Source of the DNA: Treponema medium
GTDB lineage: Bacteria > Spirochaetota > Spirochaetia > Treponematales > Treponemataceae
Assembly: GCF_017161265.1 (NCBI RefSeq)
Contig: NZ_CP031393.1
Coordinates: forward strand, 310,001-374,000
Length of the DNA: 64,000 nt
Reading direction: 5' to 3'
In this document: positions 24,107 through 33,640 of the stretch, piece after piece
Layout: every line of letters starts with the position of its first letter
How positions within the stretch are numbered: position 1 is the stretch's first letter
Notes under the pieces: generated by a model
What the model saw: the letters and a program-made list of their open reading frames with translations, nothing else
Databases searched by the model: none
What the model was told of the DNA's origin: nothing
Program-made: the position numbers and the translations under genes

Positions 24107-25975
24107 TTAATTTTTTGCCGATACCACCGCATCGGCTTTGCGTACCATATCTCCCTGCCACTGAACCAGATATTCTTCCACTGCCTGATCATAGCCTTTG
24201 ATGTCCGCCATAATGCGGAATACCGGTTCGGTACCGGAACCGCGCATCCAGATAAAGGCAATCGGCGTATGGCTTGCATTATAGAACTGCACCTTGAGAC
24301 CGCCCTTTGCGGAAACCGCAAAATCCCTGAGGTTTTCTGAGCAAACCGTTCCATTATACGCAAATACTTTACAGGCTACTATACCGAACCGGTCTTTCAG
24401 CAGCTGTTTTTTATCCGCCCATTCCTGCATAAAAATCTTCTGATATGCCGATTTCAATGCGGTATGGTCGGTAGTATGGATGTGCATCAGCGCCCGTGCT
24501 TCCTGCGTCGGGGTAGTCCAATAGCGGGGAAGTGTTGCGATAATATCCGCAAAAGTAAAGTCTTTCCGGTACTTTGCCGTTTGCCCCGACCGCTCGCACC
24601 AGATACGGAACGGGCAGGAGCGGTCAGGGGTATCTTTTATGAGCAAGAGCTTGCTGATTGCAAAGAGCGTATTCAGCGGGTCACGCACGGCGGCGGGGTA
24701 CGTGATATTCCCCCCGTTGGAGCCTTCGCCGAGTATGCGTACTTTGTAACCGTACCGGCGCGCATCTTCCGCTCGGTTCACTACATTGGCTTCGCCTACC
24801 TCCGCATAAAACACTTCCGCTTCCAAGGCTTTTGCGATTTCGTTAATGCGGAGCGATGTCGGCCCGTTGACGGTAACCGCGAGAGGCGCGCTGATGTTAC
24901 CGCTGTAGTGCAGATAACTCAGTTCCGCGATGACCGACAGGGCAAAGACTTCCTGCGCTTCAAGGATCAGCGCTTTTTGCTGTACCTCATCCCAGTAAAT
25001 GATATTGCCGCGGTCTCCGTCGCAGTCGGGCATATAGCCGAACAACGTATTCTCCGCCTGTGCGGGATTGCTCCGGTGCAGTTCTTCGATCTTTGCAGCA
25101 CAAGTTGCGAGGTTCCCCCCTTCGGGAATAATGCCGTGGACAATGGTCCCGGCTTTTTCCGCGATGCCGGTAAGCTGCATATCTAATTGTTCAAAGAATA
25201 TCCTGTCTACCGAGGCGGCGCGGGCGCTGCCGTTAAAGTCCGCAACCAGCGTGAACGGTTTACCCGCTTCGGCCAGCGCGGCGCATTGCTGTTTAAGGCT
25301 GGCAAAAAAACGTGCTTGTTCCGTCGTGTCTTGTGAATCGGCAATAACTTCCCGTAAAAAGTTTTTGTAGGCCGTAAGCGCCGCTTGCTTGTGCGCCGCC
25401 TCCGATTCAAACACCGTGCGCAGTTGTGCCGGATCGGCATCTTTACGCAAGAGGTTTACGGCATCCGGGTGCGCAGCCTTGCACTTCTGTGTAAAGAGGG
25501 CTATCAGCCGCGCTGATTGGTTCCCGTCCAGTACGCCGCCGCTATCCAGCCCGAACTTAAAGCCGTTATGCCCGATGGGGTTGTGGCTTGCAGAAATATA
25601 CATAAAAGCCGCCCCGATAGTGCGTGCATAAGCCATAATTTCCGGCGCTGCGGTTATTCCGGCGGATTGCACCGTAATGGCTGTTGAACCTGCTGCGGCG
25701 GAAGCTGCAAGCGCCGTTACCGCCTCTTTTAACAGCGCGGCTCCGGTGGGGCGGCTGTCGCGCGCTACGATTACCGTGCGGATTGCCGGGAATTCCGCGT
25801 GTAAGAACTCCGCAAAAGATTGCGCGGCAAGAAAGACGATATCGCAGTCAGCGGCGGAAATCTCCGGAGTTCCGTCGTTTTCGTTTCCGGATTGTGCAAA
25901 AACTTTCCGCCAACCCGACGCCGATAGGATCATCTTTTCAAAAGCCTGCTGTAATTCAGGGTATGCCGTATTCAT
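24107..25975 (-). CDS. Phosphohexomutase (phosphoglucomutase/phosphomannomutase)
   Basis: A 622-residue alpha-D-phosphohexomutase. Catalytic phosphoserine motif YISASHNPIGHNGFK near residue 130, Mg-binding loop MPDCDGDRGN near 316-325, sugar-binding GEGSNGGN, and phosphate-binding RGSGTEPVFRI near the C-terminus. It interconverts hexose 1- and 6-phosphates and could supply glucose-1-phosphate for RmlA. It is longer than the usual 450-580 residues because of inserted alanine-rich segments. GC content is clearly higher than in the sugar locus. Substrate preference cannot be read from the sequence. Confidence 0.88.
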   Translation of the reverse strand: MNTAYPELQQAFEKMILSASGWRKVFAQSGNENDGTPEISAADCDIVFLAAQSFAEFLHAEFPAIRTVIVARDSRPTGAALLKEAVTALAASAAAGSTAITVQSAGITAAPEIMAYARTIGAAFMYISASHNPIGHNGFKFGLDSGGVLDGNQSARLIALFTQKCKAAHPDAVNLLRKDADPAQLRTVFESEAAHKQAALTAYKNFLREVIADSQDTTEQARFFASLKQQCAALAEAGKPFTLVADFNGSARAASVDRIFFEQLDMQLTGIAEKAGTIVHGIIPEGGNLATCAAKIEELHRSNPAQAENTLFGYMPDCDGDRGNIIYWDEVQQKALILEAQEVFALSVIAELSYLHYSGNISAPLAVTVNGPTSLRINEIAKALEAEVFYAEVGEANVVNRAEDARRYGYKVRILGEGSNGGNITYPAAVRDPLNTLFAISKLLLIKDTPDRSCPFRIWCERSGQTAKYRKDFTFADIIATLPRYWTTPTQEARALMHIHTTDHTALKSAYQKIFMQEWADKKQLLKDRFGIVACKVFAYNGTVCSENLRDFAVSAKGGLKVQFYNASHTPIAFIWMRGSGTEPVFRIMADIKGYDQAVEEYLVQWQGDMVRKADAVVSAKN

Positions 25976-26032
25976 ATATTCTCCATCCCAAAATCGATTA
26001 ATTTAAAAATCTAACCGGCTTTTTAGAGATAC

Positions 26033-27472
26033 TCAGCCTTTTAAAAACGCCTTGTATGCTCGGTATGCCATCAAAAGATCCGCTTTACTGATCAATTCGA
26101 TGGGGGCGTGCATCGACAATACCGGTACGCCGCAGTCCACGACTTCCGTTCCGTACTTGGCAAGGATGTAGGCTATCGTGCCTCCTCCACCGGCGTCGGT
26201 CATACCAAGTTCCGCCGTCTGCCAGACAACATTGTTGGTATCGAATAAATGCCTGATCTTTTGGAGATATTCGGCGTTTGCATCATTTGAGCCGCCCTTG
26301 CCGCCGGAGCCGGTGTATTTGTTGATGCAGATACCGTTGCCGATAAACGCCGAATTGAGCTTTTCAAATACGGACGTAAACGCGGGGTCATAACCGGCGG
26401 ACACATCGGCAGACAGCATACAGGAATTGGCAAATGCGCGGCGCACGCCTAAATCGCAGGGAGCTTTTTGCAGGGCGGCAATCTCCGCGACCATGTTTTC
26501 AAAGTAGAGCGCTGTCATGCCGGTATTACCGACCGAACCGATCTCTTCTTTATCGGCAAAGAGGGCGACAGCGGTCTTTGCAGGAATCCCCGAAACTTCG
26601 AGCATCGCTTTCAGTGTGGTATATGTGCATACGCGGTCATCATGGCCGTGCCCTGCAATCATCGAGTTATCAAGCCCGACATTCCGCGCTTTTCCTGCGG
26701 GGACAATTTCAAGCTCCGCAACGCGGAAATCTTCTTCGGTAATGCCGTATTTTTGATTCAAGATTTTTAAGATATTTTCTTTAACCGGAGATGCCTTATC
26801 TCCTTTTTTATCCTCTTTAGATTTGTCTTTTTTCTTATCATCCGATTCATCCGGCGTTGCCGGTTTCATATTACCGACCAGTACGTTAAGCTGCTCGGCG
26901 GTAATGCCTTCCGCTAAAGTTTCCTGCAGCTGCTTTTTTGAAAGGTGGATGAGCAGGTCATTGATAAAGAGCACCGGATCGTTTTCATCTTCACCGATAC
27001 ATATTTCAACCTTCTTGCCCTCTTTTGTAAAGATGACCCCGTGAATAGCGAGCGGAATTGCAGTCCACTGATACTTTTTAATACCGCCGTAATAATGGGT
27101 CTTTAAAAACACGAGGTTTGAATCTTCATAGAGCGGCATCTGCTTGACATCAAGGCGCGGGCTGTCGATATGAGCGCCGACAATATTCATCCCTTGCATG
27201 ATATCCTCGCCAAGCACCATCATCACAACGGACTTATCCTTATTGTTGAGATATACCTTTGTCCCCGCCGGCGCCGCACCGCTCTTTATAACCTCTTCAA
27301 GCGGTTTAAAACCGGCTTCTTTTGCCTGCCGTATGATATGAGCGGCGCATTCGCGTTCGGTCTTTCCGGTGTTTAAAAACGAGATGTAGTGTTGAGAAAG
27401 CGTTTGCATTTCAGCAAGTTCGTTTTCGGTAAGATTTTCCCATGCCGTTTTTGCTTTATACGTGAGTTCCAT
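26033..27472 (-). CDS. M18 family aminopeptidase
   Basis: A 479-residue metalloaminopeptidase. Zinc-site motifs: VGAHIDSPRLDVK near residue 98 (HxD), IAGHGHDDRVCTY, FADKEEIGSVGNTGM (catalytic Glu pair), and a late PVLSMHAPIELIS with the last His ligand. The group is the bacterial aminopeptidase 1 branch of M18, releasing N-terminal residues from peptides in the cytoplasm. A Lys/Asp-rich insert (about 213-232, DDKKKDKSKEDKKGDK) is an oddity, probably a loop. The gene stands alone; the divergent symporter gene starts 206 bases away. Confidence 0.88.
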   Translation of the reverse strand: MELTYKAKTAWENLTENELAEMQTLSQHYISFLNTGKTERECAAHIIRQAKEAGFKPLEEVIKSGAAPAGTKVYLNNKDKSVVMMVLGEDIMQGMNIVGAHIDSPRLDVKQMPLYEDSNLVFLKTHYYGGIKKYQWTAIPLAIHGVIFTKEGKKVEICIGEDENDPVLFINDLLIHLSKKQLQETLAEGITAEQLNVLVGNMKPATPDESDDKKKDKSKEDKKGDKASPVKENILKILNQKYGITEEDFRVAELEIVPAGKARNVGLDNSMIAGHGHDDRVCTYTTLKAMLEVSGIPAKTAVALFADKEEIGSVGNTGMTALYFENMVAEIAALQKAPCDLGVRRAFANSCMLSADVSAGYDPAFTSVFEKLNSAFIGNGICINKYTGSGGKGGSNDANAEYLQKIRHLFDTNNVVWQTAELGMTDAGGGGTIAYILAKYGTEVVDCGVPVLSMHAPIELISKADLLMAYRAYKAFLKG

Positions 27473-27614
27473 AGTGTACCTTCTTATTGAATTTTCATCA
27501 GATGGAGCAGTATATACTATTGAAGAAGATTGTAGAAGAGGAGCCGCCGGTTTCAGAATATTAAAAAAAACTGGACAACTGTCAGAAAGTCAGTTACACT
27601 ATAAAGAGAAAGAT

Positions 27615-27653
27615 GGGCATCTCTAAAAAAACGGTCAGCTTTTAGAGATGCCC
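27615..27653. repeat. GGGCATCTCTAAAA hairpin in symporter leader
   Basis: GGGCATCTCTAAAA (27615-27628) and TTTTAGAGATGCCC (27640-27653) are perfect 14-base arms. The same arms begin the 142-bp repeats at 46568 and 59786. Here the element sits 25 bases before the symporter start, within its likely mRNA leader. Confidence 0.65.
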
Positions 27654-27678
27654 GGATACTTTTAAGAAGGAGTTAATT

Positions 27679-28866
27679 GTGAGTACAAAAAAATTAGGTC
27701 TCTTGCCGCGTCTCATTATTGCAATCGTTGCCGGTATTTTACTCGGTACCCTGACGCGCTCCACCCATTTGCCGTTGCCTGTTCAGATTTTGGCAACCTT
27801 TAACGGAATATTCGGAAACTTCCTGAGCTTCATTATTCCGCTCATCATCCTCGGATTCGTTATTCCGGGTATTGCGGATTTGGGCGCCGATGCAGGGAAG
27901 CTGCTTGCCATCACTGCCGGTATCGCCTACGGTTCAACGCTACTTGCCGGTACGTTAGCCTTTCTAACCGACACGATGTTCTTCCCGCTCTTTTTAAGTT
28001 CCCATGCGGATATTTTCTCTCATGCGAACCCCGAAGATGCACTTCTACCCGGCTTATTCGGTATCGATATGCCTCCGCTGATGGGTGTTATGACCGCTTT
28101 AATACTGAGCTTTGTTCTCGGTATCGGTATTGCGGTAACCCGTTCGGAAACATTAAAAAATGTCGCCCGCGAATTTCAGAGCATCGTTACAAAAGTTATC
28201 GAAGTTGTCATTATTCCGCTTTTACCTATCCATATTTTGGGTGTATTTACCAACATGACCCATGCAGGACAAGTCGGGCTCATTCTCAAGGTATTTATCA
28301 AAGTATTTGCGATCGTTATTGCGCTGCACATCATAATGATACTCATCCAGTATATAATTGCCTGTACCATTGCAAAACGAAATCCCTTTACATCGATTAA
28401 AACAATGCTGCCGGCGTATGTTACCGCATTGGGAACGCAATCTTCTGCGGCGACCATACCGGTTACCCTTGCTTCTGCGAAGAAAATCGGTATTCAAGAA
28501 AAAATTGCGGACTTTGTTATTCCGCTCTGCGCGACCATTCACCTTGCAGGAAGTACCATCACCCTTACCAGTTGTGCAATGGCTATCTTGATTCTTCACG
28601 GACAAACAGCAAGCGCCGGCGTTATGCTTCCGTTTATCGCGATCTTGGGTGTTGCAATGGTTGCCGCACCCGGTATTCCCGGCGGCGCAGTTATGGCAGC
28701 GCTCGGCTTTGTGCAGTCAATTCTCGGCTTTAACGACACGATGTGTTCATTGATTATCGCACTTTATATTGCACAGGACAGCTTCGGAACCGCATGTAAC
28801 GTAACCGGAGACGGTGCAATCGCTATTCTGGTTGACGCCATCTCGAAGGATAAAAAGAAGGAGTAA
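27679..28866 (+). CDS. Dicarboxylate/amino acid:cation symporter (DAACS family)
   Basis: A 395-residue transporter with about eight helices and two re-entrant loops. Family motifs: AITAGIAYGSTLLAG, the serine-rich re-entrant ALGTQSSAATIPVTLASAKK, and GAVMAALGFVQSILGFN followed by DSFGTACNVTGDGAIA, with the Na+/substrate-binding Asp and Asn. It would take up glutamate, aspartate, serine/threonine or a dicarboxylate with Na+ or H+. The GTG start follows AAGGAG. It lacks the usual long N-terminal region, fitting shorter spirochaete/Firmicute members. Confidence 0.87.
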   Translation: MSTKKLGLLPRLIIAIVAGILLGTLTRSTHLPLPVQILATFNGIFGNFLSFIIPLIILGFVIPGIADLGADAGKLLAITAGIAYGSTLLAGTLAFLTDTMFFPLFLSSHADIFSHANPEDALLPGLFGIDMPPLMGVMTALILSFVLGIGIAVTRSETLKNVAREFQSIVTKVIEVVIIPLLPIHILGVFTNMTHAGQVGLILKVFIKVFAIVIALHIIMILIQYIIACTIAKRNPFTSIKTMLPAYVTALGTQSSAATIPVTLASAKKIGIQEKIADFVIPLCATIHLAGSTITLTSCAMAILILHGQTASAGVMLPFIAILGVAMVAAPGIPGGAVMAALGFVQSILGFNDTMCSLIIALYIAQDSFGTACNVTGDGAIAILVDAISKDKKKE

Positions 28867-28896
28867 CGATAGGTCTTTCATTCGATAGGAGAAAAT

Positions 28897-30657
28897 ATGA
28901 AAAAGACAAAAATTGTCTGTACTATCGGTCCCGCTTCCGACTCGGAAGAAATACTGCGCGAATTATTTAAGGCAGGGCTCAACGTATGCCGCCTTAATTT
29001 TTCGCACGGTACGCATGAAGAGCACCAGATCCGTATCGACCGTATCAAAAAGATTAGACAGGAACTTAACTTGCCGATTGCAATTATGCTGGACACCAAA
29101 GGACCGGAAATACGGCTAAAAAATTTCGGCTGCAATTCCGTACAGCTGAGTAAGGGGCAGGAGTTTACACTCACCACACGCGATATTGTCGGCGATGAAA
29201 AAATATGTAGCGTAACCTATAAGAACCTTGCACAGGAAGTACAGCCTAAAAATCGGATTCTTATAGATGACGGCTTAATCGAACTGCGTGTCGAGCGGAT
29301 TGCGGATGGTACCGATATTATCTGTACCGTCCTCAGCGACGGCCCCGTATCGAATCACAAAGGCATCAATATTCCCGGAGTAAAAATCAATCTCCCATTC
29401 CTGAGCGAACAGGATATTTCCGATTTAAAATTCGGTGCTCAAAACGAGGTCGATTTTGTGGCGACCTCGTTTACCCGCGGCCCGGCGGATATTTTAAGTA
29501 TCCGCAAGGTCTTGGAGGAAGAGAACGGGAACAACATCCATATTATTGCGAAAATCGAAAACCAAGAGGGCGTCGATGCCATCGACAAAATCCTTGAAGT
29601 TGCCGACGGTATTATGGTTGCCCGCGGCGATTTAGGTATCGAAATTCCGCCGGAAGAAATTCCGCTCGTGCAAAAGATGATTATCCGTAAAACACTGCGA
29701 GCAAGCAAACCGGCAATCACGGCAACCCAAATGCTCGAATCGATGACGCATAATCCGCGTCCGACGCGGGCGGAGGTTACCGATGTTGCAAACGCTATCT
29801 TTGACGGAACGAGCGCCATTATGCTTTCCGGAGAAACAGCTGCGGGAAAATATCCGGTGGAAACCGTCAAGATGATGCACCGCATCGCCGTTACAACCGA
29901 AAACTCGTTGAACTACGACAAGATTATGGGGGCGGTTGCACGGGAGCATTCTTTGACCATTACGAATGCCATCGCGCACGCGACCTGTTCTATGGCGTTG
30001 GAAATGAATGCACAGGTTATCGTTACTGCAACGTCTTCGGGGGAAACGCCGCGGGCGCTTTCAAAATACAAACCCAAGGCGCCGATTGTTGCAGTAACCC
30101 CCTTTGAAGCAACTGCACGCCGGTTATCGCTTAACTGGGGTGTCTACCCGATTGTAACATCCTATTTTAAATCAACCGACGAGATGTTCGAACAGTGTAT
30201 CAACGTTGCAAAAGAACAAGGGTTTGTACAAGAGGGAGAACTTGCCGTGCTGACAGCGGGCGTTCCAATCGGACTTGCCGGTTCGACAAACTTGTTGAAG
30301 GTTGAAACCGTCGGAAAGATATTGCTGAAAGGCAAGGGCACCGGAGTTCACTCGGTTGTAACCGGACGAGTAAAGGTCATCCGTACCGAACAAGACTTGC
30401 TGACCGACTTTGCAGACGGAGATATTATCGTAACCCAAGCGACCAACGATTTAATGAATTCCTTTATCGAACGGGCAGGAGCCGTCATTACCGAAAACGG
30501 AAATTTAAGCGGACATGCCGCCCTGATGGGGATGAACTTATCGAAGCCTACCATCGTTGGAGCCTCAGAAGCAACGACTGTATTAAAAACAGGCGATATT
30601 ATCACGCTGAACGGAAAAACAGGTGTCGTGATAAAAGGAACTGCCGCTATTTATTAA
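28897..30657 (+). CDS. pyk: Pyruvate kinase with C-terminal PEP-utiliser-like domain
   Basis: A 586-residue pyruvate kinase converting PEP and ADP to pyruvate and ATP. KIVCTIGPASDSEE at the N-terminus, MLDTKGPEIR, the HIIAKIENQEGVDAIDKIL segment with catalytic Lys, MVARGDLGIEIP, and TQMLESMTHNPRPTRAEVTDVANAI are diagnostic. After about residue 475 an extra domain resembles the phosphohistidine domain of PEP-utilising enzymes (ENGNLSGHAALMGM, PTIVG), as in Geobacillus pyruvate kinase. RBS GGAGA precedes the ATG, which lies 30 bases after the symporter stop. Confidence 0.95.
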   Translation: MKKTKIVCTIGPASDSEEILRELFKAGLNVCRLNFSHGTHEEHQIRIDRIKKIRQELNLPIAIMLDTKGPEIRLKNFGCNSVQLSKGQEFTLTTRDIVGDEKICSVTYKNLAQEVQPKNRILIDDGLIELRVERIADGTDIICTVLSDGPVSNHKGINIPGVKINLPFLSEQDISDLKFGAQNEVDFVATSFTRGPADILSIRKVLEEENGNNIHIIAKIENQEGVDAIDKILEVADGIMVARGDLGIEIPPEEIPLVQKMIIRKTLRASKPAITATQMLESMTHNPRPTRAEVTDVANAIFDGTSAIMLSGETAAGKYPVETVKMMHRIAVTTENSLNYDKIMGAVAREHSLTITNAIAHATCSMALEMNAQVIVTATSSGETPRALSKYKPKAPIVAVTPFEATARRLSLNWGVYPIVTSYFKSTDEMFEQCINVAKEQGFVQEGELAVLTAGVPIGLAGSTNLLKVETVGKILLKGKGTGVHSVVTGRVKVIRTEQDLLTDFADGDIIVTQATNDLMNSFIERAGAVITENGNLSGHAALMGMNLSKPTIVGASEATTVLKTGDIITLNGKTGVVIKGTAAIY

Positions 30658-30687
30658 ACCAACCCTACAGTTTTTTCACACACACGA

Positions 30688-30723
30688 GGGCAACCGCTCA
30701 AAATACTTTTAATGCGGTTGCCC
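30688..30723. terminator. Hairpin between convergent pyk and HMA gene
   Basis: GGGCAACCGC and GCGGTTGCCC form 10-base arms with a 16-base loop between two convergent genes. A T-tract precedes it on the plus strand, so termination for either gene is plausible. Confidence 0.5.
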
Positions 30724-30748
30724 TGTGTTCTAAATGCTGCCAAAGCAG

Positions 30749-31072
30749 TTAAGCCGTTTCCCAGTTTTTTACATATCCTTCCAGCTCATCAAGCATTGCA
30801 AGAATGACGGTTTTATTTTTTTCAGAATAATTTTCAGCTTCTTTCTCCAGCTTTTTAAAAAATGGAAGCAATGAAGTCAACTTTGCTATGGGAACCTTGG
30901 TCGGATGGTACTTTATCAATACGCTTCCGGTAACGGGATTATGCTCAATATCTTTGACGATTGATGAAAGCGCCGGAGCTTTCAGAATGGATAATGCCCG
31001 TTCGGTGATTGCGGTGTCTTTAAAGACAGGCGCCCGCAGCCGTATGCGGCCGGGGAAAAAGCCGGTAATCAT
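30749..31072 (-). CDS. HMA-like accessory protein of the P-type ATPase
   Basis: A 107-residue protein whose N-terminal part (GFFPGRIRLRAPVFKD) matches the LPGRIRLHY start of the neighbouring P-type ATPase and resembles an HMA (ferredoxin-like) domain without the metal-binding CxxC. The second half is a charged helix. It overlaps the ATPase stop by 4 bases (31069-31072), so the two are coupled. Perhaps a regulatory or docking partner; no function is established. Confidence 0.65.
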   Translation of the reverse strand: MITGFFPGRIRLRAPVFKDTAITERALSILKAPALSSIVKDIEHNPVTGSVLIKYHPTKVPIAKLTSLLPFFKKLEKEAENYSEKNKTVILAMLDELEGYVKNWETA

Positions 31073-33165
31073 CGCGCCTCCTTTAACAGCTTTTGCATGG
31101 ATTCGATACTGACGGCAATGGTCAGCGAATTATGCAGCGTCGCCGCGAGTGCGGGCGGGATAAGACCGAACATACCGGCAAACAAGAGCAGTGAATTGCC
31201 GCCGATAATCAACTTGTTGTTTTTATCTATCCGTGACAGCGTTTTTTGACCGAGCCTCCGCACCGTAATTAAACCGGAAAGTCCATCGTCGGCCAGTACA
31301 ATATCGGCGGTGTCGCCTGCAATGGAAGAACAGTTATCCATTGCAATGCCAACATCCGCGGCGGAAAGTGCAGGCGCGTCGTTGATTCCGTCACCGATCA
31401 TAATCACCTTGTGTCCAGCATCTCGAGCTTCCTGAACATACCGCACCTTATCTTCCGGCAGCGTTTGCGCATGATATTCCGTAATACCGGCCTGCGACGC
31501 AACCTTTGCCGCCGCTTGTTCGGCATCTCCGGTAATCATAACGCAATTACGCACACCCAAGCGTTTTAGCTCGGAAACGGTTTCCGCTGAGCCTTCCCGA
31601 GCGGGATCTCCAATAGTCAAAATACCGGCAAGCTGTCCATCAACCGCCAAGTAGAGTAACGAATAACCGGACTTTTCGGCAGACTTCTGCACGCGGGCTA
31701 TTGCTTTGGTGGTCGGAACCTTTTCATCTTCAAAAATAAAATGAGCGCTTCCGATACAGAGCCGTTTGCCCTCTAACGAAGAAGCAATACCGTGTGCGAC
31801 AATATATTCAACCTTTGCGTGGCGTTCGGGATGTACAAGATTTTGCTCTTGGGCGGCTTGTACAACGGCTCTCCCGAGCGGATGTGGAAAATGCTCTTCA
31901 AGGCAGGCGGCAAGCCGCAACACTTCATCCTTTGTAAAAGCGCCAAACGGATGGACTCCAGCTAAGACCGGTTCCGCATAGGTAAGAGTTCCCGTTTTAT
32001 CGAAAATGACGGTATCGGCAAGCGCCGCCGCTTCCAAATATTTTCCGCCTTTTATCGAAATACCGTGCTCCGCCGCTTCCTTCATTGCGGAAAGAACGGC
32101 AATCGGCGCAGCCAGTTTCATCGCGCAGGAATAATCGACCATCAATGTTGAAATAGTCTTGGTGATATCCCGTGTGAATAAGTACGTTAAACCGGTCAGC
32201 AAAAAATTGAAGGGGACTACTTTTTCTGCGATACGTTCCGACCGCTTTTGAGCAGCTGCCTTTAAAGATTGCGAGCGATCGATCATCGCGATGATATTAT
32301 TCACTTTTGTTTCCGACCCGACCGTGCGCACGCGGATATACAGTTCTCCCTCTAAAAGGATGGTACCTGCAAAGACCGTGGTTCCGCTTTTTTTTTCTAC
32401 CGGCAACGATTCCCCGGTAATGCTCGCTTGGTTTACAAGCCCTTCTCCCCGTTCAACATTCCCGTCTGCGGGAATTTGGCTGCCGGCACGGACAACGATA
32501 AGATCGTCTTTTTTAAGTGCGGAAGGAGGGATTGTCCGTTCTTGATCAGCTTCGATAAGATGTACCGGCTCGTTTGAAATCAAAAGCGTTTGTGCCAGAT
32601 TATTGTACGATTGCCGACGGGTCAGTTCTTCAATTTCTTCCCCCATATCGAGCAATGTTGCGACAAAGCGAGCAGTCTGCGCCTTACCGTCAAGAACGGC
32701 AACTGTCAGCGCCGTTGCATCCAGTAAATCCGTGCTAAAGAATTTTCCTGCAAAAATAGACTGTGCCGCTTTCATGATGCGCGGTACAATCCTTTTGTAG
32801 AGCAACAGATTGCGTATCGGCATCGGGAGAAGCGATCGTACGGTAACGTCAAAGAGCGTAGATGCTAACACGTCAAATATGCTTTCGGGTGCAGGAATTT
32901 TTGCAACGGATGCGAGCAGACTTTCATCAGACAGGTATTTATCGGAGAGTACTCGGAATAAGGCGAGCACCTCAGCTTCTGCAAGCGTTTTTACGTCGTA
33001 GTAAACCAAGAAGGAACAAACTTTGGGATTAACTTGAATGTCGATTATGCCGTCTTGTACCGCGATGAGGGTTTGTGCAAGAACGGCTTGCTGCGGCAAA
33101 ATTTCAGCGGCACTGTAATGCAGTCTTATTCTGCCGGGGAGAGAGTGTTTAACAGTTACGTTCAT
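31069..33165 (-). CDS. Heavy-metal-type P1B ATPase with unusual membrane motif
   Basis: A 698-residue P-type ATPase. Actuator motif ASITGESLPVEKK (about 248-259), phosphorylation site FDKTGTLT with Asp389, HP-type motif HFPHPLGRAV, and hinge MIGDGINDAPALSAADVGIA near 597. The transmembrane metal motif, usually CPC, is SCAMK (346-350), lacking the proline. The N-terminal HMA-like region also lacks CxxC. This suggests transport of something other than Cu+ or Zn2+/Cd2+, but that is inference. The operon comprises a small DUF6110-like protein, this ATPase and a small HMA-like protein. Confidence 0.88.
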   Translation of the reverse strand: MNVTVKHSLPGRIRLHYSAAEILPQQAVLAQTLIAVQDGIIDIQVNPKVCSFLVYYDVKTLAEAEVLALFRVLSDKYLSDESLLASVAKIPAPESIFDVLASTLFDVTVRSLLPMPIRNLLLYKRIVPRIMKAAQSIFAGKFFSTDLLDATALTVAVLDGKAQTARFVATLLDMGEEIEELTRRQSYNNLAQTLLISNEPVHLIEADQERTIPPSALKKDDLIVVRAGSQIPADGNVERGEGLVNQASITGESLPVEKKSGTTVFAGTILLEGELYIRVRTVGSETKVNNIIAMIDRSQSLKAAAQKRSERIAEKVVPFNFLLTGLTYLFTRDITKTISTLMVDYSCAMKLAAPIAVLSAMKEAAEHGISIKGGKYLEAAALADTVIFDKTGTLTYAEPVLAGVHPFGAFTKDEVLRLAACLEEHFPHPLGRAVVQAAQEQNLVHPERHAKVEYIVAHGIASSLEGKRLCIGSAHFIFEDEKVPTTKAIARVQKSAEKSGYSLLYLAVDGQLAGILTIGDPAREGSAETVSELKRLGVRNCVMITGDAEQAAAKVASQAGITEYHAQTLPEDKVRYVQEARDAGHKVIMIGDGINDAPALSAADVGIAMDNCSSIAGDTADIVLADDGLSGLITVRRLGQKTLSRIDKNNKLIIGGNSLLLFAGMFGLIPPALAATLHNSLTIAVSIESMQKLLKEAR

Positions 33166-33186
33166 CGATGAATTGATAAAAAGTTC

Positions 33187-33405
33187 TTATGCGTTTTGCG
33201 ATTGGTTATATGCAGCTTCGGCTGCGATATCCTGTGCGTCCTCTTTCACCGCTTCCATAAAGGCAACCGCATCCTGTTTGAGCTGCAAACCCTTTTCCGT
33301 AACTGCTACACAGGCCTTGCGGAATGCCGGAGTCCGAACAAGAGCCGCAGCAGCAAATCCTGCTGCAACGCCTACACCGAATGCAACCCATTTATTTGAA
33401 AACAT
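33187..33405 (-). CDS. Small membrane protein, DUF6110-like
   Basis: A 72-residue protein: one N-terminal glycine/alanine-rich membrane helix (VAFGVGVAAGFAAAALV) and an amphipathic helical tail (EKGLQLKQDAVAFMEAVKED). It lies 21 bases upstream of the P-type ATPase gene. Proteins of this size and layout occur beside similar ATPases in Firmicutes and Treponema, suggesting an accessory role. The family assignment is tentative. Confidence 0.65.
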   Translation of the reverse strand: MFSNKWVAFGVGVAAGFAAAALVRTPAFRKACVAVTEKGLQLKQDAVAFMEAVKEDAQDIAAEAAYNQSQNA

Positions 33406-33492
33406 ATAGTACCTCGCTTATCGTCATACTTAAAATCCGCCGTCAGTTTTACTGATGAGACTTCTTTTGTTTGCACACAATAACAGTTTTTG

Positions 33493-33525
33493 ATAAAAAA
33501 CGCAATAAGATGCAGTTTGTTCTAT
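33493..33525. repeat. 33-bp direct repeat, left copy
   Basis: Begins ATAAAAAACGCAATAAG and ends TTTGTTCTAT. An identical 33-base copy in the same orientation is at 35548-35580. The two flank the AraC/metallo-hydrolase gene pair. Confidence 0.8.
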
Positions 33526-33582
33526 CACGGATAGCGGTTGTTCCACGCGGTAGCAATGGTGTAACAGAGCCACATCATTGCA

Positions 33583-33614
33583 GTCAAAACTATACACGGA
33601 TGTATAGTTTTGAC
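33583..33614. other. Perfect 14-bp inverted repeat
   Basis: GTCAAAACTATACA, a CGGA loop, then TGTATAGTTTTGAC. It lies 27 bases downstream of the metallo-hydrolase stop. No T-tract follows in either direction, so it is not an obvious terminator; it could be an operator or a cruciform. Confidence 0.6.
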
Positions 33615-33640
33615 GAACGCTCTGCTTCCGGGTATGTTGA

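Noticed and set aside
24464-25186. Long open frame on the plus strand opposite the phosphohexomutase gene (240 codons).
   Set aside because: It lies wholly antisense to a well-supported gene in GC-rich DNA and encodes a protein with no plausible domain.
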